In this document: one piece after another, positions 56,501-64,000 of the stretch | How the letters are laid out: every line of letters begins with the position of its first letter | Position numbering within the stretch: position 1 is the stretch's first letter | NCBI GenBank assembly: GCA_003133245.1 | Contig: PKWM01000023.1 | Coordinates: 23,694 to 87,693, forward strand | Direction of reading: 5' to 3' | From: Rhodoferax sp. | GTDB taxonomy: Bacteria > Pseudomonadota > Gammaproteobacteria > Burkholderiales > Burkholderiaceae_C | Length of the DNA stretch: 64,000 bases | Notes under the pieces: generated by a model | Databases searched by the model: none | Told to the model about the DNA's origin: nothing | The model's input: only the letters and a program-made list of their open reading frames with translations | Position numbers and translations under genes: made by a program

Positions 56501-58560
56501 GCCAGCTCCGGTGTGGGCGCATGTTTCTGGGCGACAGCAAAGGCATCGATGATGAAAAAGCGGATTTTTTTCTCAAGAATGGTTTTGCGGGCCTGGTCGG
56601 GCAACTGTAGCCAGACTTGTTCGGACGAAGCATTCGACTGCAGGATAAAAGTGCCACCCGTGACCAGACCGAGCAAGGGATTAGCGTGGCTGAAGACCTT
56701 GTGATCGGGCGAAAGTACGACATCAACGTCTTCGAGTTCGGCGTTGGTCAGCTTGACCGGCTCCGGGCTCAGAGTGATGTAGTAATTGGTGGGCGAGCCG
56801 CTTTTTTCTGAGCCGTACTTTGGGGCTGATTTGGAATGCATATCCAGCACGCCGGCCAAGATGTCGGTGAGCAGCTTGCCGGTGGCGATGGTGCCGTAGC
56901 CGCCGATGGAGTGAAAGCGCACCCGAATGGCGGTTTTGGGCAGCAGCCTCGGGTTGGCCTCGGTGTCAAGCGCCATCAGTTCGGTTTCAGGATAGGCTGC
57001 TTTAAGCCGCACTTGCAGCTCCGCCACGCGCTTTGATGCCGTCTTGGAGAAGAACTGTGAGCCCAGATAAATCAGCGGCGCAGCCTGATCACCGTCCATG
57101 TTTTTGAAGGCGGCGATCAGATGGCGCGGTTGCAGGTCGTGGCCACCCAGACCAAAGATCGCGGTGGTCAGTTTGGGGCTCGTGACGAGTGCCGGGATGC
57201 CCGGATGGCGTATTTGCACCGTGTTCTCGCGCGCCTTGAACAGCGCCTGTGTCACCAGACTGGTGAGTGCCGTTTGATCGGAACGCTCCAGCACCGTGAC
57301 GGCTTTCTTGCCCTTGAGCGCAGCGATCAACTCCGCCTCGGGAAATGGTTGCAACAGTTTGATGGCAATCGAGCCGACTTTTTTGCCATGGCTGCGCAGG
57401 TAAGTGACGACCGCCTCAACGTCGTCGGTTACCGAGCCCAGACCGACCATGACGGTTTGGGCATCGTCGCACATAAAGGTTTGCACCGGCTCGTACTTGC
57501 GCCCAGTCAGAGCTGCGTATTCGTCCATGGCCTGACGTACCAGCGCGGGGACAGCGCTGGCGAAGTGGGTGCGGTGGTCAGCCGCACCGGCTTGAAAGTC
57601 GGCCTGGTTTTGAACCGCACCGGTAAGGCCTGGGTTGTTTACATCGACCAACGCCGGCACCAATTGGCGCGTGCCCTTCTCAAAGGCGTTGATCCACTGG
57701 CGCTGCCACTGCGCGTGCAATTCTTCGGGCAGCCAACCCAGCGTCTTGGCGACGAGTTTGCCGACGTTGTCCTGTTCGACCTTGGCGGCGTTGGTCTCCA
57801 GATAGGTTTGCAGCTTTGCCAGATTGCCCTCGGTCAGGTCGGTCTGGTGGCGCGATAGATACTGCTGCAACTGGGCCACTCGGCCTTTGGAGCCGTAGAG
57901 CATCTCCTGCGCCAGTGTCGGTGCCTTGATGCGTCCGGCCGGGTCGCCCAGGTACTCGGCCAACAGCGCCGGCTCGGGCAACAGCGCCTCGCACAGCATG
58001 TGGCTGGTGGCAAAGCCGTCCATGGCATTGGCAACGGGAATCAGCGAGAGCGCGGCGGCGCGATAGGAAATGGCGGCCAGGTCCGCAGCTTCCTGCGGGT
58101 TGGCCCCGAACAAAATGGTGTAGCCCGATGACAGCAGGGCATAAACATCGTCGTGCCCGGCCATGACGTTGAGGGAATGCTTGGAGACCACACGTGCGGC
58201 GACTTGCAGCACGAAGCCGCCGACCTTCTTGCCGACGGTGACGTAATGCGATTCGAGCGCGTACAAAATGCCCTGGCTCGAAGAAGCGTTCGAAATAAAC
58301 TGACCGCCGGTCAGTGCTGCACCGAGCGCACCGCTCTGGGCCGAGTGCTCGCCTTCAGGGCCGAAGAAAAAAGGATGTTTGCCCCAGACATTGATACCGC
58401 CTTCGGCGCGGGCCGCTTCAAAGAGCTCTGCGATTTCAGTTGATGGCGTGATCGGGAAGCCGATCACGCCGCCACAAACATGGTTCATGACATAGGCGAC
58501 CGCGCCGTTGCCATGGATGACGTTGGGTATGCCAGGATATTTTGCTGTATTAGCTTTCAT
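53560..58560 (-). CDS. Pyruvate:ferredoxin oxidoreductase with C-terminal ferredoxin-like domain
   Basis: A 1666-residue protein, far longer than NifJ-type PFOR (about 1170-1200). Order: pyruvate-binding domains I-II (GPEGEHSAQSGALGAALTGG near residue 70), gamma domain (RFHSIGGYGTIATGKLL near 550), two [4Fe-4S] motifs (C849/852/855/859 and C980/983/986/990), proximal-cluster cysteines C1056, C1059 and C1351, TPP site GDGATYD (1237) with NTGSYSNTGGQ (1265). Extra regions lie between the cluster motifs (about 860-975), at 1070-1125, and C-terminal 1420-1600. Residues 1603-1666 look like a monocluster ferredoxin (C1604, C1607, C1610, C1660). It oxidises pyruvate to acetyl-CoA and CO2, feeding the Nfn-type partner. 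Confidence 0.9.
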   Translation of the reverse strand: MKANTAKYPGIPNVIHGNGAVAYVMNHVCGGVIGFPITPSTEIAELFEAARAEGGINVWGKHPFFFGPEGEHSAQSGALGAALTGGQFISNASSSQGILYALESHYVTVGKKVGGFVLQVAARVVSKHSLNVMAGHDDVYALLSSGYTILFGANPQEAADLAAISYRAAALSLIPVANAMDGFATSHMLCEALLPEPALLAEYLGDPAGRIKAPTLAQEMLYGSKGRVAQLQQYLSRHQTDLTEGNLAKLQTYLETNAAKVEQDNVGKLVAKTLGWLPEELHAQWQRQWINAFEKGTRQLVPALVDVNNPGLTGAVQNQADFQAGAADHRTHFASAVPALVRQAMDEYAALTGRKYEPVQTFMCDDAQTVMVGLGSVTDDVEAVVTYLRSHGKKVGSIAIKLLQPFPEAELIAALKGKKAVTVLERSDQTALTSLVTQALFKARENTVQIRHPGIPALVTSPKLTTAIFGLGGHDLQPRHLIAAFKNMDGDQAAPLIYLGSQFFSKTASKRVAELQVRLKAAYPETELMALDTEANPRLLPKTAIRVRFHSIGGYGTIATGKLLTDILAGVLDMHSKSAPKYGSEKSGSPTNYYITLSPEPVKLTNAELEDVDVVLSPDHKVFSHANPLLGLVTGGTFILQSNASSEQVWLQLPDQARKTILEKKIRFFIIDAFAVAQKHAPTPELATRMMGIAFIGAVAGHVDQVAAGASAAAMLKKVQQQISKKFGGKGGAVIEGNMAVIKEGIEATQQVDYSSAAFSLLKTRPDPIAIRKESVSASICRNSCSSGHSGLFDREYFDDMVAQPFRDGTIAEAPVLPGIGLFMPAGSSGDKDKGLFRRTVPEFKADLCTGCMECTLVCPDTAIPNSVHDIHELLLAGIDQLDLPSAQRDAMRGHVHALASGVREMYLQSKQARPLHELVAEVASHLETDNVTLLRNFSKLVDALAIYSVARTRPFFDAMEKTAAGSGGLYAVTIDPWKCTGCLECVEVCGPGALVSREQDAALLSTLQARFEAMSKMPNTPQRFVADAIQPGGDIKRLLLDRANYYSTTGGHGACRGCGEVTATRLVMATNHAITEKRRRGHIHELESLLSRLGAKQAALTKLDRARAERIGKLINTLQTRLYLYESGPTGNGPSGAVVANSTGCSSVYASTFPYNSFNDPWVNSLFQDAQPLAKGIFEGIAAQTVGDVRALRLAELELADAYDAKTHDQALSMLSWEQFSIKELGLMPTVFTIGGDGATYDIGFGALSRILMSGTPLKILVLNTGSYSNTGGQASTSSFIGQDSDLARFGHEATGKHEARKELALIAAFHSNVFVCATSAALQGHFLKNTLEALSYTDGPALLDVYTPCQSEHGIGDAASNQRSRLAVESRMSPVFVHDPRRGNTLHDWFSLEGNPDPEKTWALTNLEYIDDAGQLKLMSMALTPAHFALDEIRFKKQFHTLSSDAANALPVEDYVELTKTERVGKCAFIWSTDAKQHLIKIAVAEAIVTLVEERRKYWHLLQYLAGQHVAKMEETHRTDMASVQAQYLDSVTQRDSSLDSFARAMSELAAASKAPLGSARVIPIIAQGPGVASTGAAVASSAAVATVEALVTYDSADQVKCTDCKTCYQDLPELFEKTRIIVNGESKDVARMIPGALERLTVTPELKSRIKRVAANCDAEIIR

Positions 58561-58658
58561 GTAATTGGGTCCGTGTGTTGTCGTGGGAAATCAGCGCCAA
58601 AGCTCAACGCACTGCGCGTATTTGACACGGCAGGCATTAACTCAAACTCTCACGGCGC

Positions 58659-58677
58659 GACCGGAGATATTCCGGTC
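58659..58677. promoter_or_regulatory. Palindrome in the PFOR leader, candidate operator
   Basis: GACCGGA-GATAT-TCCGGTC is a perfect 7-bp inverted repeat with a 5-bp centre, 99-117 bp upstream of the PFOR ATG and downstream of the candidate promoter. It could be a regulator site or an RNA hairpin. Confidence 0.45.
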
Positions 58678-58756
58678 AACAGACAGGCAAGTGGTTTAAC
58701 ACCGGCCTTTGATGGGCAGACGGGAAGTTTGGCCGCTCGTCTGTTCGTGAGGCTTT

Positions 58757-58784
58757 AGTATAAAGAAATCTTGCACTGCAACAA
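58757..58784 (-). promoter_or_regulatory. Candidate sigma-70 promoter of the PFOR-Nfn operon
   Basis: On the minus strand TTGTTG (58779-58784), 16-bp spacer, TATACT (58757-58762). It gives a leader of roughly 190 nt before the PFOR start. No FNR box was found in this 326-bp gap, and no gene lies in it. Confidence 0.45.
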
Positions 58785-58886
58785 ACGACCATTTTCAGAG
58801 GAGAACGATGTATTTAGGACAGTGAAATTCCGAAGATTTATCGGTGCGGCCTCGTATGCTGCACCGCAATTTCATATAAAGAAAAA

Positions 58887-60497
58887 TCAGACCAATGCAG
58901 CTTTGATTGCGTCAACAGCTTTTTCCGCGATCATGATCGTTGGTGCATTGGTGTTGCCGGAGGTCAATTGCGGCATGATGGAGGCGTCCACCACCCGCAG
59001 CCGTTCGATACCATGAAGGCGCAAGCGCGCATCCACCACAGCGCTCGGGTCGCTGTCAGGGCCCATTTTGCAAGTGCCGCAGGGGTGGTATTCGGTATCT
59101 GAATGGTCGCGCAGGTAGCACTCGATTTTGGCGGTGTCATTCCTGTCGAACGGGTACAACATGGGGCCACGATAGGCATCCAGGGTGGAGGCTTGCATGA
59201 TGTCAAAACCGCTCTGCGTGCCCCTGACCAGGGTGGACAGGTCGCGTGGGTCGGACAGGAATTGCGGGTCGATCAGAGGGGCGTCCTGGGCTCGGGCGCT
59301 TTGCAGTGTGATGCGGCCACGGCTCCTGGGGCGCAATAGGGTCACGTGTAGCGTGTAGCCGTGCCCGAGGTGGTTCTTGCGGGTATGGTCATCGACGATG
59401 CCGGTGCATAGAGCTAGTTGGATATCGGGTGAGCGCTCACTCTCATCGACAAACATAAAGGCTTGAGATTCGGCGACGTTGCTGGTGAGGATGCCGCTGC
59501 GCTGGCTGCGCCATTCGAAAATGCCTTTAACCATCGCCCTGAGTCCTGACCATGACCAACCAAAGGTGGCATCCTGGCGTTGCGTGCGGTAGATCAGCAC
59601 GGCGGTGATATGGTCGTGTAAGTTTTGCCCAACACCGGGCAAATCGTGCAGCACGGGGATTGCGTGTTGTTGCAAATGCGCGCCTGGGCCGATGCCCGAG
59701 AGCATCAGGAGTTGGGGTGAGCCGAACGCACCGGCGCAAAGAATCACCTCACGACGGGCTTTGACTTGGCGTGTTTGCCTGTTTTGCAGGAATTCAGCGC
59801 CGACGGCGTGCTTGCTTTCGAGCATGATGCGCTGGCAGTGGGCCTGGGTGATGACGCTGAGGTTGGAACGCGCCAGATGGGGTGTGATATAGGCTGACGC
59901 AGCACTGCAACGTTCGCCGTTTTTTTGCGTTACCTGGGCCAGGGAGCAGCCGAGTTGGGTAGCAGCGTTGTAGTCGGCGGTTTGAGTCAAGCCCTGCTCA
60001 GCACAGGCTTGCAAAAACGCCTGGTTGATCGGACTCGGGCTGCGCAGGAAGCTCACGTTGAGCGGGCCGCCAACGCCGTGGTAGGCGTTGGCACCAAAGC
60101 ATTCGCTGTTCTCCGAGCGTTTGAAGTAGGGCAGCACGTCTTCAAACCCCCAGCCCGGGTTACCCAAGGCCGCCCAGTGATCGTAATCGAGCCGGTTGCC
60201 CCGGGTATAGACCATGGCATTGACGCTACTGCTGCCGCCCAAAACCTTGCCGCGTGGTTGATAGCCGCGTCGAACATTGAGACCCGCCTGTGGCACGGTG
60301 TTGTAGTTCCAGTTGTGAATCCCCAGCGGCGCCGTGGCGGCAAAGCCCAGAGGTACCTTGATAAAAACGGAGTTGTCGCTGCCACCTGCCTCGAGCAAGC
60401 AAACCGAAACCGTGGGGTCTTCTGACAAGCGGCTGGCAACCACGCAACCGGCGGCACCGGCACCGATCACGACGTAATCAAATTCCTGTGTTTGCAC
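58887..60497 (-). CDS. GMC-family FAD-dependent alcohol oxidoreductase
   Basis: A 536-residue flavoprotein of the choline dehydrogenase/GMC type. FAD-binding YVVIGAGAAGCVVASRLSE at the N-terminus, GKVLGGSSSVNAMVYTRG, CAGAFGSPQLLMLSGIGP, and the C-terminal HPCGTCKMG with the catalytic histidine and NTNAPTIMIAEKA. It oxidises alcohols, passing electrons to the respiratory chain. The start is a GTG at 60497 (coding VQTQEFDYVV); the longer in-frame reading lies within the aldehyde dehydrogenase. It follows that gene after 25 nt, suggesting sequential alcohol-aldehyde-acid oxidation. Confidence 0.9.
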   Translation of the reverse strand: MQTQEFDYVVIGAGAAGCVVASRLSEDPTVSVCLLEAGGSDNSVFIKVPLGFAATAPLGIHNWNYNTVPQAGLNVRRGYQPRGKVLGGSSSVNAMVYTRGNRLDYDHWAALGNPGWGFEDVLPYFKRSENSECFGANAYHGVGGPLNVSFLRSPSPINQAFLQACAEQGLTQTADYNAATQLGCSLAQVTQKNGERCSAASAYITPHLARSNLSVITQAHCQRIMLESKHAVGAEFLQNRQTRQVKARREVILCAGAFGSPQLLMLSGIGPGAHLQQHAIPVLHDLPGVGQNLHDHITAVLIYRTQRQDATFGWSWSGLRAMVKGIFEWRSQRSGILTSNVAESQAFMFVDESERSPDIQLALCTGIVDDHTRKNHLGHGYTLHVTLLRPRSRGRITLQSARAQDAPLIDPQFLSDPRDLSTLVRGTQSGFDIMQASTLDAYRGPMLYPFDRNDTAKIECYLRDHSDTEYHPCGTCKMGPDSDPSAVVDARLRLHGIERLRVVDASIMPQLTSGNTNAPTIMIAEKAVDAIKAALV

Positions 60498-60522
60498 TTT
60501 GATGCACTTCTTGAAAAGTGGC

Positions 60523-61962
60523 TCAATGGGTGAGAAAGTCGAGGTATTTGCTGGCAAACTTGCCGTAGGGTGGCCATAGGAACTTGACCGCGCTCCAACG
60601 CGCTTGGTAAAACACCGGGCGCATTTTGGAGAAGGTGACGAAACCTTCAAAGCCATGGTAGTGGCCCATGCCGCTGTCGCCGACACCGCCAAAGGGCAGG
60701 TCGTGCTGGCCGACGTGAAAGAGGGCATCGTTGACGCTGACGCCGCCTGACATGACACGCTCCAGCAGCATGGCAATGGTGGCTTGGTCATTGCTGAATG
60801 GGTAGAGCGCCAGCGGGCGTGGGCCGCCGTTGATGGCGGCAATCGGTTCTTCCAGCGTGCCGTATTCCAGCACCGGCAGGATCGGGCCAAAAATCTCCCG
60901 CGTTTGCAGGCTGCTGTTGGGTGCTGGGTTGAGAACCAGGTGTGGCGCAATTTTGCGGGTCGTGGCATCCCATTTTTTACCCGGAATCAGTTGCACCAGC
61001 GTGGCACCTTGGGCCTGCGCCTCATCGAGCGCTTGGGTGAGCCGCTGGAAGGCGCGCTCGTCGATGATGGAGGTGTAATCAGGCGACTCCAGCGTGGGGT
61101 AGCGCCGGGTCACGATTTGCTTGGCAACGGCGACAAATTCAGCGGTCTTGCCTTGCGGCAGATAGACGTGATCGACGGTGGTGCAAATTTGACCGGCGTT
61201 GAGCAGTTTGACAAAAAGCAGCCGCTCGGCGGCCAGACGCAGCGGGAAATCGGGACAGACAATAGCCGGTGACTTGCCGCCCATTTCCAGCGTCACCGGG
61301 CACAGGTTTTGTGCCGCCGCGCTCATCACGGCGCGACCAGTCTGGCCGGAACCGGTGAAGAGCAGGTGGTCGAATTTGAGCTTGGAAAATTCGATGCCGA
61401 TGCCGCCGCTTTCATCAAAAAAGGCCAGTTTTTCAAGCGGGAAATAAGTCGGTGTTTTTTCCATCAGCAAAGCTGCCAGATGGCGTGAGTTTTCCGACAT
61501 TTTGACCATGGCACGGTTGCCAGCAGCAAAAATGTAAACCAATGGCATGAAGCTCAAGTTGATCGGAAAATTCCACGGCACAATCACACCAACCACGCCC
61601 AGCGGCTGCGCGATGACCCGATTGCTGGCACCGAAAAAATTTCGCAGATCGATGCTGCGGCGTTGCGGTTGCATCCATTTGTTGAGGTGTTTGAGGACGT
61701 AATCAACACCGTCGAGCACCGTGAAGATTTCAGTAAACAGCGTCTCGTGGCGCGAGCGGTTGCCGTAGTCCAGATTGATCGCCTGCACGATTGCTTCGCG
61801 CTGCTCGCGTATAAAAGTTTGCAGCTGTCGCAGATCAGCACGACGCTCGTCAAGACTTGGCACCGGTTGCGAAAAATAAACATCGCGCTGAATTTTGAGC
61901 GAGGCTTCGAGTTGCCGACAATCTGAGTCGCTGGCTTCAGCGTTGAGGGGCAAGGTGCTCAT
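60523..61962 (-). CDS. Aldehyde dehydrogenase, coniferyl-aldehyde-dehydrogenase-like
   Basis: A 479-residue NAD(P)-dependent aldehyde dehydrogenase. Substrate and cofactor motifs: VIVPWNFPINLSF, the catalytic Glu in LEMGGKSPAIV, the catalytic Cys in NAGQICTTVDHV, and EIFGPILPV. The family branch (hydrophobic C-terminus KFASKYLDFL) matches CalB-like and fatty-aldehyde enzymes. The ATG at 61962 has GGAG 8 nt upstream and is preferred to one 15 nt earlier. Operon with the GMC gene. Confidence 0.9.
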   Translation of the reverse strand: MSTLPLNAEASDSDCRQLEASLKIQRDVYFSQPVPSLDERRADLRQLQTFIREQREAIVQAINLDYGNRSRHETLFTEIFTVLDGVDYVLKHLNKWMQPQRRSIDLRNFFGASNRVIAQPLGVVGVIVPWNFPINLSFMPLVYIFAAGNRAMVKMSENSRHLAALLMEKTPTYFPLEKLAFFDESGGIGIEFSKLKFDHLLFTGSGQTGRAVMSAAAQNLCPVTLEMGGKSPAIVCPDFPLRLAAERLLFVKLLNAGQICTTVDHVYLPQGKTAEFVAVAKQIVTRRYPTLESPDYTSIIDERAFQRLTQALDEAQAQGATLVQLIPGKKWDATTRKIAPHLVLNPAPNSSLQTREIFGPILPVLEYGTLEEPIAAINGGPRPLALYPFSNDQATIAMLLERVMSGGVSVNDALFHVGQHDLPFGGVGDSGMGHYHGFEGFVTFSKMRPVFYQARWSAVKFLWPPYGKFASKYLDFLTH

Positions 61963-62022
61963 AAGTGTGCGCTCCAATCGGTGGCCCCTATCCTAACTGG
62001 TATGCAGAGCAAACGACAACTC

Positions 62023-63163
62023 ATTCAATTTCTAATTCATTCATGTAATAATATCTCCATCAATCCTGATGGAGAAAGTCATGTCACGTCCTGCTAGCGG
62101 AGATGATCAAATATTGACGAATGCCCGTGAGGCCATCGCTTCGGCGCAGACTGTGGAACAGTTGCGCCAGGCGCAGGCGGTTGTGTTGCCACTGGACTAT
62201 GCGATGAGTTTGGCCGATACGGCCCAGGCTATTGGCGTGTCGCCGGGTTGGGCCTGCCAACTGCGTCGGCGCTTTATTCATGGCCACAAAGCAGGAGCGC
62301 CAGATGCACCCACTGCGGGCGGGCGCAAACGCCAGAACATGAGCCTGAAAGAAGAGCGTGAGTTTCTGGCGCCCTTCTTGGAGTCCGCTGCTGCCGGTGG
62401 TGTACTCGTCGTCAGCCAGATCAAAGCGGCGTTGGACAAGCGATTGGGGCGGGAGGTGGCACTGGCGTCTACTTATAACCTACTGCACCGCCACAACTGG
62501 AGAAAGCTCGCGCCCGATAAGCGCCATCCTCAAAGTGATCCGTTGGCTCAAGAGGAGTGGAAAAAAAACTCCCCGAAACGCTCTCACAAATCCACCAAGA
62601 CTGGGCACAAGGCAAAACCGTCAAACTGATGTTTCAGGACGAGGCGCGCTTTGGGCGGATTTCCGATGTACGCCGGTGCTGGGCCGCCCAAGCCATTACG
62701 CCCAATCTGCCAAGGCATGCTGACGCACGAATACACCTATGCCTATGGCGCAGTCGACGTCTGCACGGGTGAACTCGACAGCCTGATCCTGCCGCATGTC
62801 AACACCGCTTGCATGCAGTTGTTTCTGGAAGAAGTCTCGGCACGCAATCCGCAGGATCGCATCATCATGGTGATTGACGGTGCGGGCTGGCATCGCAGCG
62901 ATGCGCTCAAAGCGCCAGAAAACATCTACTTGCTGAAACTTCCACCCTACGCGCCAGAGCTCAATCCGATCGAGCATGTTTGGGATGAACTGCGTGAGAA
63001 ATACTTTCACAACCGGGTCTTCAAGAGCCTGGACGCGTTGGAAGATCACTTGTTGATGGCGTTGAAAACAATGGAATTCGACCCCGGCACGGTAGGCTCC
63101 ATCGTGTCCTGGCCATGGATCATTAGTGCATTTTTAACTTCATTTGTGAATTAGAAATGGAAT
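62023..63163 (+). mobile_element. IS630-family insertion sequence
   Basis: Bounded by imperfect inverted repeats ATTCAATTTCTAATTCA (62023-62039) and its inverted copy with one mismatch (63147-63163). The single gene inside is an IS630-type DDE transposase. IS630 elements insert at TA; I could not see an unambiguous TA duplication at these ends. Confidence 0.8.
62081..63154 (+). pseudogene. IS630-family transposase with two frame changes
   Basis: Frame 1 (to about 62567) encodes the helix-turn-helix part (SLADTAQAIGVSPGWACQLR). At GTGG followed by eight A residues (62560-62567) the frame shifts by -1, as in programmed frameshifting of this family, and continues KKLPETLSQIHQDWAQGK to FQDEARFGRI (first catalytic Asp). 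Near 62690-62715 a second change returns to the first frame: MLTHEYTYAYGAVD, VIDGAGWHRS (second Asp), NPIEHVWDELREKY (Glu). The second change is not typical and suggests inactivation or a sequencing error. Start ATG at 62081 with GGAG upstream. Confidence 0.8.
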
Positions 63164-63272
63164 AGTAGCCTTGTCCAATGAGGTGTGAGCCTGAACGAGG
63201 CCCGTATTTCCACCCAGAAATGAGCCTGAGTCCTCGGATTTGTAATTGAACTGGAGGCTTGATCATCCAAGG

Positions 63273-64000
63273 ATGGTGATCAATATGGACGAGGCAAAGC
63301 TGCGCACCATTGCGCAATTGCAGGAGTTTTTGGACGCACCCCAGGAGATCAAATTCACAGGCGCGCCTGGCGATAGTGACCACCAGCGCCATGAACACAT
63401 CAGCCGTGTACTCAAGCGTTTGGCATACCCCGGATTGGGCAAAGGCGAACGCGGCGTGGTGCTGGCGTATCTGAGGCGCACCAGCGGCTACAGCCGCTCT
63501 CAGATCACCCGCTTGGTCGGGCGTTGGGAGTCCAATCGGCTGGCGCCAGTGCCGCTGGCCAAGCGCTACTGCAGGCCTGCCATACCGTTTGCACGCAAGT
63601 ACACCGCCGGTGATGTCGAGCTGCTCGTAGAGATGGACCGGGCTAATGAGGATGTCTGCGGACCTGCCATCGTGCACCTGTTGCGCCGTGCCTTCTGTGT
63701 GTATGGCGACCAACGCTATGAGCGCCTGTCAAAGGTATCAGTATCGCACCTGTACAACCTGCGCAAGACTAGGGGCTATCGGGTTCTGCGCACCCACTTC
63801 ACCAAGACCCGCGCCGTGTGCAACCCTATTGGTGTGCGTAAGGCGCCAAGGCCCAATGGGCGTGCTGGCTGGGTGCGCATTGACAGCGTGCACCAGGGCG
63901 ACCTAGACGGCATCCAAGGGGTCTACCACATCACTTGCGTGGATGCGGTGAGCCAGTGGCAAGTGCAGTCCTGCGTGCAGTGGTCGATGTCAACTATCCT
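63273..64000 (+). CDS. DDE integrase-type transposase, truncated by the window edge
   Basis: An open reading frame of 242 codons without a stop by position 64000. N-terminus MVINMDEAKLRTIAQLQEFL, a helix-turn-helix-like middle (SGYSRSQITRLVGRWESN), then WVRIDSVHQGDL and YHITCVDAVSQWQV, which give the first Asp region and the integrase core. It resembles integrase-catalytic-domain transposases of unclassified IS groups. An alternative start is the ATG at 63285. The insertion end is probably in 63164-63272, which has no other gene. Confidence 0.75.
   Translation, partial: MVINMDEAKLRTIAQLQEFLDAPQEIKFTGAPGDSDHQRHEHISRVLKRLAYPGLGKGERGVVLAYLRRTSGYSRSQITRLVGRWESNRLAPVPLAKRYCRPAIPFARKYTAGDVELLVEMDRANEDVCGPAIVHLLRRAFCVYGDQRYERLSKVSVSHLYNLRKTRGYRVLRTHFTKTRAVCNPIGVRKAPRPNGRAGWVRIDSVHQGDLDGIQGVYHITCVDAVSQWQVQSCVQWSMSTI

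Noticed and set aside
58771..59016. Small plus-strand frame at the PFOR upstream region
   Set aside because: It overlaps the 3' end of the GMC gene antisense. A nearby ATG with a good GAGGAG site opens only five codons.

Overview
The window looks like chromosomal DNA of a betaproteobacterium in the Burkholderiales, most probably a Rhodoferax-like member of the Comamonadaceae. This is inferred from GC-rich coding sequence, the betaproteobacterial metX-metW pair, the thiC-thiDE-thiS-thiG-thiH-thiF order, a full ccmABCDEFGHI set and the many c-type cytochromes. The gene content points to a facultative anaerobe: O2-independent ubiquinone genes (ubiT, ubiU, ubiV), radical-SAM thiH, a pyruvate:ferredoxin oxidoreductase, and several FNR-type TTGAT-N4-ATCAA boxes.

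Layout. 0-8 kb (minus): a nine-gene, mostly 4-bp-overlapping operon of aryl-polyene type (ACP, membrane protein, AMP-ligase, dehydratase, acyltransferase, LolA-like carrier, MMPL exporter) that also carries a NodB deacetylase and a PAP2 phosphatase; no ketosynthase lies inside the window. 8-15.2 kb (plus): thiamine operon behind a TPP riboswitch. 15.2-22.6 kb: a duplicated 3' scrap of ubiD, a VIT-family transporter, a cardiolipin synthase, an internally deleted MFS gene, a two-partner-secretion-type adhesin and an IS91-type transposase scrap. 22.6-26.6 kb (minus): ubiU-ubiV-ubiT-ubiD. 26.7-30 kb: M20 peptidase and metX-metW. 30-31.4 kb: ammonium transporter behind a sigma-54 promoter.

31.8-49.2 kb is a respiratory cytochrome island: an NrfD-like quinone-interacting membrane protein, a 4x[4Fe-4S] protein and a hexaheme cytochrome, divergent from a tetraheme c4-type protein and a membrane monoheme protein, followed by a MITE-like element, a tetraheme lipoprotein and a small cytochrome c. 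Then comes the complete System I cytochrome c maturation operon, then a nonaheme cytochrome fused to a b-type membrane domain with its own small cytochrome c. No molybdopterin or other terminal reductase subunit is present, so the function of this electron-transfer system is open.

49.4-58.6 kb holds a GST, a hotdog thioesterase and a two-gene operon that is the most striking item: a 1666-residue pyruvate:ferredoxin oxidoreductase with a ferredoxin-like C-terminus, overlapping by 4 bp a 947-residue fusion of both Nfn (ferredoxin-NAD-NADP transhydrogenase) subunits. This suggests direct routing of pyruvate electrons to NAD(P)H. 58.9-62 kb: a GMC alcohol oxidoreductase and an aldehyde dehydrogenase. 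62-64 kb: a frameshifted IS630-type element and the start of a second DDE transposase that runs off the window. I saw no tRNA, rRNA or CRISPR.
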